NCBI RefSeq assembly: GCF_029537485.1
Contig: NZ_JARPUS010000006.1
Span: 1-64,000, forward strand
Reading direction: 5' to 3'
From: Pseudomonas sp. GOM6
GTDB taxonomy: Bacteria; Pseudomonadota; Gammaproteobacteria; Pseudomonadales; Pseudomonadaceae
DNA: 64,000 nt
The position numbers and the translations under genes were made by a program. Of the stretch, positions 53,901 through 60,867 are shown in pieces; position 1 is the stretch's first letter, and every line of letters begins with the position of its first letter. A model generated the notes under the pieces. That model saw only the letters and a program-made list of their open reading frames with translations. It was not told the DNA's origin and did not search any database.

Positions 53901-54712
53901 TCCAGGCCACTGAGCGCATGACCCTGGAGCTTGAGCTGCGCCGCGCCATCGAACGTGACGAGCTGAGCCTGTATTACCAACCCAAGCTGTGCCTGCGCAG
54001 CGGCAACCTGGTTGGCGCCGAGGCCCTGTTACGCTGGCACCATCCGGTGTTCGGCGAAGTCCCACCGGATCGCTTCATCCCCCTGGCCGAAGACAACGGG
54101 ATGATTCTGCAACTGGGCGACTGGGTGATGCAGGAGGCCTGCCGCCAGATGCGCCAATGGCAGGACAGCCACGCACCCTTTGGCCCGCTCTCGGTCAACC
54201 TGGCCGGCTGCCAGCTGCGCCAGCCGCAGCTGACCGAGCGCATCACGGGCATGCTCGAAGACTTCGGCCTGACCGCCGACAAGCTACAGCTGGAGATCAC
54301 CGAGAGCTTCATCATGAATCAGGCCGAAGAAGCCCTGGCGATCCTGCACGAACTCAAAGCCCTCGGCCTGCAGCTGGCCATCGACGACTTCGGCACCGGC
54401 TACTCTTCACTCAGCTACCTCAAGCGCCTGCCGCTCGACATCCTCAAAATCGACAAGTCCTTCGTCCACGGCTTACCCGGCGACCCCGATGACGCCGCGA
54501 TCACCCGCGCCATCCTCGCCCTGGGCCGCAGCCTGCAAATGACCGTGATCGCCGAAGGCGTAGAAACCAAAGCTCAGGAGCTGTTCCTCACCAGCGAAGG
54601 CTGCGAGCAGATCCAGGGCTACGTGGTCAGTCGCCCCCTGCCCGCCGAATCCTTCGCCAGCAACTTTCTTGGCCCCTTGCCGATTGGCAGCACGGAAAAC
54701 GCGCCGGTATAA
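50981..54712 (+). CDS. rmcA: RmcA-like c-di-GMP phosphodiesterase/cyclase with SBP sensor and PAS domains
   Basis: A 1243-residue membrane protein matching P. aeruginosa RmcA (PA0575), a redox-responsive c-di-GMP regulator. In order: signal segment, periplasmic SBP_bac_3 domain (about 28-255), a transmembrane helix (about 268-290), four PAS domains (about 310-815), GGDEF (about 820-985) and EAL (about 990-1235). GGDEF is intact (ARLGGDEF) with an RxxD inhibitory site (RDID) five residues before it. The EAL side has AEALLRW, a Glu in QLEITES and DDFGTGYSSL. Both active sites look complete; RmcA acts mainly as a phosphodiesterase. Confidence 0.92.
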   Translation: MSRLLAILLSCLAYWMQPAAALELSPEEEAWLAENHPIRLGIDASWPPFEFRDASGRYSGLSAGYVQLIEERLKLSLTPVEPKNWSEVLASARSGKLDLLPGVMSTPERQRDLIFTRPYLDFPIVILAHRDGPQPSSMQDLYGLKIAVVKDYAPHELLRNRHPDLSLLPLPSVNAALQALASGQTDAMVGDLASSVWSMRQLKLEGVQISGETPYRYQLAMAAPKSQAVLIGILDKLFADLSTQEIEALQEPWIGGVLDRRQVWRQALLYGLPALLLVLAVLAIVLRINRRLRQEMQERQALEELLRTSEQHYRGLIESLSAIAWEANPENFQFTYVSPHAVKLLGYPLTDWLQPGFWQRTIHPDDLPTALASCGRLQEQVRDHEIEYRMLDSQGKTVWIRDIVTLFRRDGRLVARGLMIDISAAKQAEQAQRLSEEKFASVFHNCPDILVIARRTDGVLLSVNHTFEQQLGIPAAEAVGKTATQLDIWGHAGIGPLLLDRLQEQALNNIEMPFRRRNGEPFTALISAQHIALDGQPALVVAVRDITQLKQTQRQLKVSEEKFAKAFHASPDGMLITRLSDGQVLEANEGFSRITGHDYQQAIGRTTAELDIWVDPNDRLRMIEQVSRQGMARDFRAWIYNNRGQRRLGELAAQPITIDDEPCMLTIARDITEREQMQERLHQAATVFESTAEGVMITDLEQRITAVNRAFTDITGFTEAEALGQTPRLLASGKHDSAFYAAMWHQLAAEGHWQGEVCNRRKNGELYPEWLTISAVRDQSGQITHFVGVFADISSLKQAQDRLDYQAHHDPLTGLPNRMLFENRLDNALKDARADHQCGAVLFLDLDRFKHINDSLGHPIGDQLLKAIALRLREQLRDIDTVARLGGDEFIVLLPGLHQPRDAERVATKLLACFGAPFQADGHEFFTSASIGISLFPQDGNDVPTLIKNADAAMYSSKAKGRNRSEFYTRKLTFQATERMTLELELRRAIERDELSLYYQPKLCLRSGNLVGAEALLRWHHPVFGEVPPDRFIPLAEDNGMILQLGDWVMQEACRQMRQWQDSHAPFGPLSVNLAGCQLRQPQLTERITGMLEDFGLTADKLQLEITESFIMNQAEEALAILHELKALGLQLAIDDFGTGYSSLSYLKRLPLDILKIDKSFVHGLPGDPDDAAITRAILALGRSLQMTVIAEGVETKAQELFLTSEGCEQIQGYVVSRPLPAESFASNFLGPLPIGSTENAPV

Positions 54713-54713
54713 T
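54684..54713 (+). promoter_or_regulatory. tRNA promoter overlapping the rmcA stop codon
   Basis: TTGGCA (54684-54689) and a perfect TATAAT (54708-54713) are 18 bases apart; the -10 contains the rmcA TAA. The discriminator CCGCCGC is GC-rich, as in stringently controlled stable-RNA promoters. Start expected near 54720, ten bases before the tRNA. Confidence 0.75.
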
Positions 54714-54729
54714 CCGCCGCTCCTTCTGA

Positions 54730-54806
54730 GGGCCTATAGCTCAGTTGGTTAGAGCAGAGGACTCATAATCCTTTGGTCCACGGTTCGAGTCCGTGTGGGC
54801 CCACCA
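54730..54806 (+). tRNA. tRNA with CAT anticodon, probably tRNA-Ile2 (lysidine) rather than tRNA-Met
   Basis: A complete 77-base cloverleaf with encoded CCA. The acceptor stem is GGGCCTA/TGGGCCC, D-stem GCTC/GAGC, anticodon stem GAGGA/TCCTT with loop CTCATAA, and T-stem CACGG/CCGTG. The CAT anticodon would usually be called Met. However, pairs C4-G69 and C5-G68, and the TTGGTC variable-loop stretch, match E. coli tRNA-Ile2, which TilS modifies to read AUA, not elongator tRNA-Met. It is not initiator tRNA, since position 1-72 is a G-C pair. Confidence 0.93.
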
Positions 54807-54822
54807 AATAGATTGATCATCG

Positions 54823-54848
54823 AGACCAGCCATTGCGCTGGTCTTTTT
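54823..54848 (+). terminator. Terminator after the tRNA
   Basis: AGACCAGC and GCTGGTCT form an 8-bp stem with loop CATTGC, followed by TTTTT. Confidence 0.88.
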
Positions 54849-54908
54849 GTTTGCCGCCATGTCGGCCGGCGGAGGCAGGACCTCTGATGCTGGACGCAAG
54901 AGGCGGGA

Positions 54909-56183
54909 TCAGTGGTTGCTCGGCACCGTCTGGCCTGCGCGTTTTTCGCGGTACATGGCGGTGTCGGCGTGTTTGAGCAGGGTTTCGATCTGCTCGCCGT
55001 GTTCGGGGTAGTGAGCGATACCGATGCTGGGGACGATGCGCAGGGGATGGCCGTCGATGTTCAGTGGGCGGCCCAGTTCCTTGCGTAGTTTGGCGGCGAT
55101 CTTGTCGACGCTCTCCGGCGCCTCGATATTCTCCAGCAGCAGGACAAATTCATCGCCGCCGATGCGGGCCACCGAGTCGGCTTCGCGTACGCACTGTTGC
55201 AGCCGCAGGGCGACTTCCTGCAGCAGGCGATCGCCGACGGTATGGCCACAGGTATCGTTGACCTGCTTGAACTTGTCCAGGTCGAGAAACACCAGGCTGA
55301 ACCGGCTGCCGTTGCGACGAGCACGGGCCAGGGCGCTGTCGATGCGGTCGTGCAGGAAGCCACGGTTGAGCAGGCCGGTCAGTTCGTCGTGACGCGCCAT
55401 GCGCTGCAGGCGCTCGTACAGGCGCTTGCGCTCGATGGCAGTGGCGACCTGGGTCGAGACGAACTGCAACAGCTCGCTATAACGCGCCTCGTTGCTTGGG
55501 CTCTGCAGCACCAGCGCACCGATCACTCCGGCCTCCGACACCAGCGGCGCCCCCAGCCAGCGGTGACCGTCATTTGCCGCCATTTGCAGCGGCTGCCCCG
55601 TGCGCACCAGCTCCTGGCAGAGGGCCGTGGGCGGTGTGGCCTGGGTGTCCGCATGGTAGGGGAATTCCAGCTTGCCACTCTGGGTGTCGTAGAGCGCCAC
55701 ACAGAAGTCGCGGGCCGGCAGCAACTGGTCGACGATCTGATGCACCTGGCGGAACAGCGCCAGCAAATCCTGCGCCGTATGGGCCGCCTCGGAAATGCGG
55801 TAAGTCGCTGCCTGCAGGGCTTCCGCCTGCTTGCGTGCGGTGATGTCGCGGGCCACGCCGATACGCAATTGGTCGGCCTCGGACCAACGCGCCGACCACA
55901 TGATATGCACCAAGTGACCCGCCTTGTGTACGTAGCGATTCTCGAAATGCGGCTGCACCTGCCCATCCATCACTGCGCGGGCGGTGGCCTGGGTACGCTC
56001 GATATCCTCGGGCGCGACAAAGTCGAGCATGCGCCGGCCGATCATCTCAGCCGGGGTATAGCCGAAAACACGCTCGCAGGCGGCGCTTACAAAGACGAAG
56101 TGGCCCTGGGCATCGACCATGCACACTGCATCCAGCAGCAGATCGAGAGCTCCGGCGAGGAAGGTACCGCTGTCACTTTTCAT
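54909..56183 (-). CDS. PAS-GAF-GGDEF diguanylate cyclase
   Basis: A 424-residue soluble protein that likely makes c-di-GMP. A PAS domain (about 10-125, VCMVDAQGHFVFVSAACERVFGYT) is followed by a GAF domain (about 135-255) and a C-terminal GGDEF domain with RIGGDEF intact and the inhibitory RxxD (READ) five residues upstream. There is no transmembrane segment, so input is cytoplasmic. It is convergent with the tRNA and next to rmcA, so enzymes that make and degrade c-di-GMP are neighbours. Ligand unknown. Confidence 0.88.
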   Translation of the reverse strand: MKSDSGTFLAGALDLLLDAVCMVDAQGHFVFVSAACERVFGYTPAEMIGRRMLDFVAPEDIERTQATARAVMDGQVQPHFENRYVHKAGHLVHIMWSARWSEADQLRIGVARDITARKQAEALQAATYRISEAAHTAQDLLALFRQVHQIVDQLLPARDFCVALYDTQSGKLEFPYHADTQATPPTALCQELVRTGQPLQMAANDGHRWLGAPLVSEAGVIGALVLQSPSNEARYSELLQFVSTQVATAIERKRLYERLQRMARHDELTGLLNRGFLHDRIDSALARARRNGSRFSLVFLDLDKFKQVNDTCGHTVGDRLLQEVALRLQQCVREADSVARIGGDEFVLLLENIEAPESVDKIAAKLRKELGRPLNIDGHPLRIVPSIGIAHYPEHGEQIETLLKHADTAMYREKRAGQTVPSNH

Positions 56184-56288
56184 AACGTACTACGGGAACC
56201 AGTGCATGACGGCAGACTGCCACTAAGGGACAACTTAGCACGCCGCCACGCGGGTTCGTAGACCACCCACCTCAGTGCCCCCCGGCAT

Positions 56289-56525
56289 TCAGGCGTTGCG
56301 CATGCCCCGTACATGCAGCACGCCGAACAGCAGTACCAGCAGACGATCCTTCCAGGGCTCGGCCTGGCGTTGCAGGCGGTTGTGCAGCAGGACAATCTCG
56401 AGCAGGTGCACGACCAGCAACGCCAGGGCGATCCAGTTCATGTACGGGCCGGCGAAGGGCAGGAACAGGTTGACCAGGGCCAGCAGCCAGTAGAGCGCCA
56501 GCACGCCTTTGGCGATTGTGAGCAT
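56289..56525 (-). CDS. DUF1145 family small membrane protein
   Basis: A 78-residue protein with two hydrophobic segments (about 5-25 and 30-50) and a basic C-terminus, similar to E. coli YhhL (DUF1145). AAGGAAG six bases before the ATG supports the start. Function unknown. Confidence 0.78.
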   Translation of the reverse strand: MLTIAKGVLALYWLLALVNLFLPFAGPYMNWIALALLVVHLLEIVLLHNRLQRQAEPWKDRLLVLLFGVLHVRGMRNA

Positions 56526-56780
56526 GAATTACTTCCTTAACCTGTAGAGAACATGCGATCGCGGGTATTCGCGGCCGCCGCCGATACCAACTTTGTGCGC
56601 CAGTGGCGCGTTGAGCCGCTCGCACCGGCGCTGCGGCTCTAAGCCAGATTATGCAGCCGGACGGGTCGGTCTGGGTGTCATGAGCCAGCGGGGCATGGTC
56701 GTGCATCGCCACCTCGGTGAATTCCAGATCGAGGTACCTGACCACGCGCCGCTTCATCGCTCTACCCCTGCGGGGCGAGT
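56526..56780 (-). other. 255-base gap with a doubtful small frame
   Basis: From ATG 56757 a minus-strand frame starts MKRRVVRYLDLEFTEVAMHD and runs on without a stop across DUF1145 in another frame. It has no strong ribosome binding site and no family I recognise. I regard the region as mostly non-coding. Confidence 0.3.
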
Positions 56781-58568
56781 TCAGCGCACGGTCAGGCCGA
56801 ACGGTTCGTCGCTGAAGTCGAAGCAGGCGAGGAAGGTCTTGATATCCAGCAGGTTGCCATCGACCTTCACGTCGCCCAGCAGCGCGCCCTTGAGCAGGCC
56901 GCCCTCGCCGGTCAGCAGGGTCTCCATGAAGCGCTTGTCCATGGTCAGCTTGAGCGGGGTGCCTGCGGGAATGCCCTGGTGCAGCTGCACCACGCCGCGG
57001 CGGATCTCCAGGGCCCATTGCTCGTCGATATCGGGGAACTCGAAGCCCAGGGTCAGCTCGACGTCACCGGCCTTTTCCGGATCGATGCGGGTGATCCAGT
57101 TCTGCAGGAATATCTGCGGGGTGAAGTTGCGCACCATGTCCGGCGACAGCAGCACAGCGCGCATGGCCACGGCGCGGTCGCGGATGCTCTCGGCATCGAG
57201 CTTGCCTTCCAGCTCCATGGCGCTCATCAGGTACCAGTTGCGCCAGTTGATGTTCATGCTGGCGTAGCCGAGCTTGCGAAAGGCACGGGCCTTGATGTCG
57301 CGAGCCAGCGTGTCCTCGTTGTCCACGCGGATGGCGTAGCCGGAAAGCTCGGCGGCCCACTGGTAGTCGCCTTTCAGGTAAGCCTCGCCAGCGGCCAGCA
57401 GCACCTTGTCGCGGCCGCCCATCAGGGCGAGCAGACGCTCCGCTTTTTCGCGCGGCGGGGTTGGGTCGAGATCCACCGGATCACCATGGAACCAGCCCAG
57501 ATAGCCGTTGTAGATCTGCCGCACGCTGTGTTTCACCGTGCCGTAGTACTCGCGCAGGTAGGGGGTGTAGCCGGCCAGATGCGGCGGCAGCTTGACCTTT
57601 TCCACCAGCTCGTCCGGAGTCAGGCCCTTGTTCATCCAGCGCACGCTCTGGTCGTGGATATAGGCGATGCCGTCGCGGGTCATGCGCAGCACTTCCTCGA
57701 CCTTGTCCGCACCGCTCACCGGCTGGCCGTGCAGCGGCACCATGTAGTCGGCGCGAAACTCACGCAGCTTGTCCAGGCTGGCCACCCACTGCACCGGGTC
57801 GCGGAACTTGGTGCCGCGCAGGGTGTGGATGTTCGGCAGGGTCGGGCCCTGGTCGACCTCGGCGCTGATCAGCACGCGGTTCTGCGGCAGGAACAGGACG
57901 ATCTCGTCCGGGGCCTCGCTGGGCGCATGGAGGAACTGCACCGGCAGGCCGGCGATGGTGGTGTCCAGTTTGTCCTTGAAGGTGATGGTCGGGGCGATGA
58001 AGGAGGACGGCTCGGGCACCACCAGCGGGCCGATGCCGGCGTTCATGTCCTTCGTATCTGCCGCCTCCAGGAAGGAGCCGAAGCTGTAGGCCGAACGCAC
58101 GCCGAGGATCGGCCCGACCAGCGCGCCCTGGGCGACCACGTTGGCCAGCAGGCTCTCGTGGGCGTAGATCTGCACCTCGCCCTGCTCCACCTGCTCGCGG
58201 CTGACGAAGGCCTGCACACCGTTGATATGGTCCGGGTGGAAGTGGGTGTAGACCACTGCCTTGACCGGCTTGTCGGAGATCTTGCGGAACTCGGCCATGA
58301 TCTTGCGCGACTCGCTGACCGACTCGCCGGTGTCGACGATGATCAGCCCTTCCGGCGCCTCGATCATGGCCACGTTGCCGAGCTGCCAGCCCACCGCCGA
58401 GTAGACGTTGTCGGCGATCTTGTAGACCTTCTGGCTGAACAGCTTGGTGTGTGCGGCCAGCTCGGCGTTGATCGACGGTTCGATGCGCTCGGCCGGCAAC
58501 TCGGCCTGGGCGGTGAAGGGCAATGCGGCGGCCAGCAGCAGGCCGCTGAAGCGACTGAGAGAGGTCAT
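56781..58568 (-). CDS. Exported linear alkylsulfatase, metallo-beta-lactamase fold
   Basis: A 595-residue SdsA1/YjcS-type alkylsulfatase that would release sulfate from alkyl sulfates such as SDS. A signal peptide (SGLLLAAALPFTAQA) is followed by the MBL domain with the zinc motif THFHPDHINGVQAF and further ligand regions ISAEVDQGPT and VPLHGQP. An alkylsulfatase dimerisation domain follows (LPPHLAGYTPYLREYYGTVKHSV), then a C-terminal SCP-2-like domain (about 470-595). The long frame extends to 59063, but the ATG at 58568 fits the signal peptide. Divergent from a LysR gene, as with sdsA1/sdsB1 in P. aeruginosa. Confidence 0.9.
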   Translation of the reverse strand: MTSLSRFSGLLLAAALPFTAQAELPAERIEPSINAELAAHTKLFSQKVYKIADNVYSAVGWQLGNVAMIEAPEGLIIVDTGESVSESRKIMAEFRKISDKPVKAVVYTHFHPDHINGVQAFVSREQVEQGEVQIYAHESLLANVVAQGALVGPILGVRSAYSFGSFLEAADTKDMNAGIGPLVVPEPSSFIAPTITFKDKLDTTIAGLPVQFLHAPSEAPDEIVLFLPQNRVLISAEVDQGPTLPNIHTLRGTKFRDPVQWVASLDKLREFRADYMVPLHGQPVSGADKVEEVLRMTRDGIAYIHDQSVRWMNKGLTPDELVEKVKLPPHLAGYTPYLREYYGTVKHSVRQIYNGYLGWFHGDPVDLDPTPPREKAERLLALMGGRDKVLLAAGEAYLKGDYQWAAELSGYAIRVDNEDTLARDIKARAFRKLGYASMNINWRNWYLMSAMELEGKLDAESIRDRAVAMRAVLLSPDMVRNFTPQIFLQNWITRIDPEKAGDVELTLGFEFPDIDEQWALEIRRGVVQLHQGIPAGTPLKLTMDKRFMETLLTGEGGLLKGALLGDVKVDGNLLDIKTFLACFDFSDEPFGLTVR

Positions 58569-58661
58569 GGCAGGACTCTTGTTCTTGGTGTGCTGGCAGA
58601 TTGGCAAAAGAGCCTTGATACTTCCAATGCATTTCAATCGAAAAGGCAATGCACTGAGCGC
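58569..58661. promoter_or_regulatory. Divergent control region between the alkylsulfatase and LysR genes
   Basis: A 93-base gap containing TTTC-AATC-GAAA (a small inverted repeat near 58631-58642) between two CAATGCA direct repeats (from 58624 and 58647). This is a plausible LysR-type operator, but no consensus can be proven from one sequence. Confidence 0.4.
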
Positions 58662-59594
58662 ATGAACGATCTTCGCCAGCTCCGTCACTTCGTCGCCCTC
58701 GCCGAACACGGCCACTTCGCCCGCGCCGCCGAGGCCGTACACCTCAGCCAACCGGCCCTGAGTCGCAGCATCCAGGCGCTGGAAAGCAGCCTCGGCTGCC
58801 AGCTGGTCGACCGCCACAGCCGCGGCATCAGCCTTACCGCCCACGGCCAGCTGGTGCTGGAGCATGCCCGGCGCCTGCTGGCCGGCAGCCGGGCGCTGAG
58901 CAACGCAGTGAGCCAGCTGGGCAACCTCGGCAGCGGCGAGTTGCGCCTGGGCGCCGGCCCCTATCCCGCCGCACGCCTGGTCCCGCTGGCGCTGGGGCAG
59001 TTCAGCCAGCGCTATCCACAGGTGCGCGTGCAACTGTTGACCGAGAACTGGCAGCAGCTGCACCGGCGTCTGCTCAATGAGGAGATCGAACTGTTCGTCG
59101 CCGATATCCGCGAACTCAACGCAGACGCCCAGCTGCGCATCGAGCCGCTACGTCGTTTTCCCGGCGTGCTGTTCTGTCGCCCTGGTCATCCCTTGCACCG
59201 GCTGCAGCGCACGCTGCAGGTGAGCGACCTGCGCAGCTATGGCCTGGCCGGCACGCAACTGCCACAAGCCATCAGCCACCACCTGGAGCGCGTAGGCGGC
59301 GGCGACCTGCTGAGCATCCAGTGCGACAACTTCATGGTGCTCAAGGAACTGGTGTCGAGCAGCGATGTGCTGAGCATGGCGCCCTGGGACGTGATCGCCC
59401 AGGACGTACAGGCCGGGCGCCTGGCGCTGCTGCAGCCGTCCGAGGTGCCAGGCGTAGCCAGCTCGGCCTACGGCATCGTCAGCCGCGCCGGGCACAGCCT
59501 GTCGCCGGCAGCCGAGCAGTTGCAGCAGATACTCCACCAGCAGGATCACGACAGCCTGGTGCCCGCGCTGGTACTGAACGCGGCTGCGGACTGA
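58662..59594 (+). CDS. LysR-type transcriptional regulator, SdsB-like
   Basis: A 310-residue LTTR. The N-terminal winged helix-turn-helix reads FVALAEHGHFARAAEAVHLSQPALSRSIQALESSLGCQLVDR. The rest is a periplasmic-binding-protein-like effector domain. The ATG at 58662 begins MNDLRQLRHFVAL; the frame is open far upstream across the sulfatase but only this start fits the family. Being divergent, it probably controls the alkylsulfatase. Confidence 0.9.
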   Translation: MNDLRQLRHFVALAEHGHFARAAEAVHLSQPALSRSIQALESSLGCQLVDRHSRGISLTAHGQLVLEHARRLLAGSRALSNAVSQLGNLGSGELRLGAGPYPAARLVPLALGQFSQRYPQVRVQLLTENWQQLHRRLLNEEIELFVADIRELNADAQLRIEPLRRFPGVLFCRPGHPLHRLQRTLQVSDLRSYGLAGTQLPQAISHHLERVGGGDLLSIQCDNFMVLKELVSSSDVLSMAPWDVIAQDVQAGRLALLQPSEVPGVASSAYGIVSRAGHSLSPAAEQLQQILHQQDHDSLVPALVLNAAAD

Positions 59595-59651
59595 TTCCTC
59601 GGAGCGGCCGACTTCATCGCGGCTGTAGCCGTTCATACATCCGCCGCTAGC

Positions 59652-59676
59652 CCCGCGCCCGCCAGCCGGGCGCGGG
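59652..59676. terminator. Strong GC hairpin between the LysR gene and a small minus-strand gene
   Basis: CCCGCGCCCG and CGGGCGCGGG are perfect 10-base arms with loop CCAGC. There is no T-run, so it may be a non-canonical terminator or an mRNA 3' stabiliser. Confidence 0.5.
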
Positions 59677-59715
59677 ACAGCGGGCACCGCAATAGAATCT
59701 GCGGGCCTCCTTCGT

Positions 59716-59879
59716 CTAACTCCGACGTCGATACGGCAGCGACTTTTACGCAGGCGGCTGGCCAGGTGCTCCAGGGCGTCCAGGGTTTGCAGGATTTCGG
59801 CGTGGTGCAGGGAGGCGCGCTGACGCTTGCCCACGGCCTCTTCCGCTTCGAGCTGGTAACGCGGGTTGAACGTATCCAT
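59716..59879 (-). pseudogene. Small hypothetical gene, possibly frameshifted in an A4 run
   Basis: A strong site, GAGGAAATTTTC, precedes ATG 59879. The first 45 codons look coding (MDTFNPRYQLEAEEAVGKRQ ... LEHLASRLRK) and are helical and charged. After an AAAA run (59744-59747) the frame stays open for some 200 codons through the hairpin and antisense to the LysR gene, which looks non-coding. Adding one A at the run would instead end the protein as KKSLPYRRRS at a TAG (59716), giving about 54 residues. It could be a true frameshift or a sequence error. Family not recognised. Confidence 0.4.
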
Positions 59880-60028
59880 GAAAATTTCCTCAACAGTGAT
59901 GAGGCGACGTAAGCCGCCGGGATTGTCAGCAGTCAGGAAAGGCTTCGGATTTGTTCTTGTCGGTTAAGCCTGCGCGCAACCGATGACCGTCAGAGGTACG
60001 GCCGGCGCCTGATCACGTTCTGCTCAAC

Positions 60029-60072
60029 CTGCCGACAGGTCAAGCCGGCAGCCGACAAACGCGGTCTATAGT
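60029..60072 (+). promoter_or_regulatory. Candidate promoter and operator of the FMN reductase gene
   Basis: TATAGT (60067-60072) is a plausible -10 with no good -35. Just upstream, CTGCCG-N11-CGGCAG (60029-60051) is a perfect 6-bp inverted repeat at the position of a regulator site. Confidence 0.4.
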
Positions 60073-60105
60073 TGCCATTCGACTTTTCAACCCAAGGAGA
60101 TCTCC

Positions 60106-60666
60106 ATGAGCAAGATCTACAAGGTCGCCGTTCTGGTCGGCAGCCTGCGCCAGGCCTCGATCAACCGCAAACTGGCCATGGCCCTGTCCGAGCTGGCACC
60201 GCCCTCGCTGCAACTGGAGATCGTCGAGATCGGCGATCTGCCGCTGTACAACGAAGACACCGACGTCGAGCCCTATCCCGAGGCCTACCTGCGTTTTCGC
60301 GGGCAGCTCAAGGCTGCCGACGCCCTGCTGTTCGTCACCCCGGAATACAACCGCTCGATCCCCGCACCGATGAAGAACGCCATCGATGTCGGCTCGCGCC
60401 CCTACGGGCAGAGCCATTTCGGCGGCAAACCCGGTGCCGTGCTCAGCGCCTCCCCGGGCGCCATCGGCGGCTTTGGCGCCAACCATCATCTGCGCCAGTG
60501 CATGGTGTTTCTCGATGTGCACATGCTGCAACAGCCCGAATCCTACCTGGGCGGTGCGGGCAAGTTCTTTGCTGAGGACGGCACGCTGGATGACGGCGTC
60601 AAAGGCTTCCTGCAGAAATTCATCGACACCTATGCAGCCTGGGTAACACGCCTGGCCCAAGGCTGA
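60106..60666 (+). CDS. NAD(P)H-dependent FMN reductase
   Basis: A 186-residue flavodoxin-like reductase of the ChrR/YieF group, which reduces quinones, azo dyes or chromate. It has the FMN phosphate loop VLVGSLRQASINRKLA, the NPE-type FVTPEYNRSIPAPMKNAIDVGSR and the SASPGAIGGFGANHHLRQ loop. AAGGAG lies 8 bases before the ATG. It is a single gene. Confidence 0.9.
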   Translation: MSKIYKVAVLVGSLRQASINRKLAMALSELAPPSLQLEIVEIGDLPLYNEDTDVEPYPEAYLRFRGQLKAADALLFVTPEYNRSIPAPMKNAIDVGSRPYGQSHFGGKPGAVLSASPGAIGGFGANHHLRQCMVFLDVHMLQQPESYLGGAGKFFAEDGTLDDGVKGFLQKFIDTYAAWVTRLAQG

Positions 60667-60783
60667 GCCTGCATGAGTGACGGTCACGCCCTGCGCGCCT
60701 ATTCGCGGTAGCCTGCCGCGGATTGGTCTGGGCGACGGCGGCCTGTAGGCATGAGCCTGCAAGGCAAAGCCAAGGCCTCCCGG

Positions 60784-60867
60784 CACGCGCCGTGAGGCGC
60801 GTGTTGATCAGGCCACAGTGCGGCCAGTGGCCTGTGGACGGCGCGTGTCTGCCGCCTAACGGCAGAC
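60784..60867. repeat. Three tandem GC hairpins between convergent genes
   Basis: Perfect 8-bp inverted repeats: CACGCGCC/GGCGCGTG (60784-60803), CAGGCCAC/GTGGCCTG (60809-60834) and GTCTGCCG/CGGCAGAC (60847-60867). The last contains the stop codon of the adjacent minus-strand gene. None has a T-run. Confidence 0.6.

Noticed and set aside
56979..58661. N-terminal extension of the LysR gene by 561 codons
   Set aside because: This stretch is antisense to the alkylsulfatase and the LysR family starts at the ATG at 58662.
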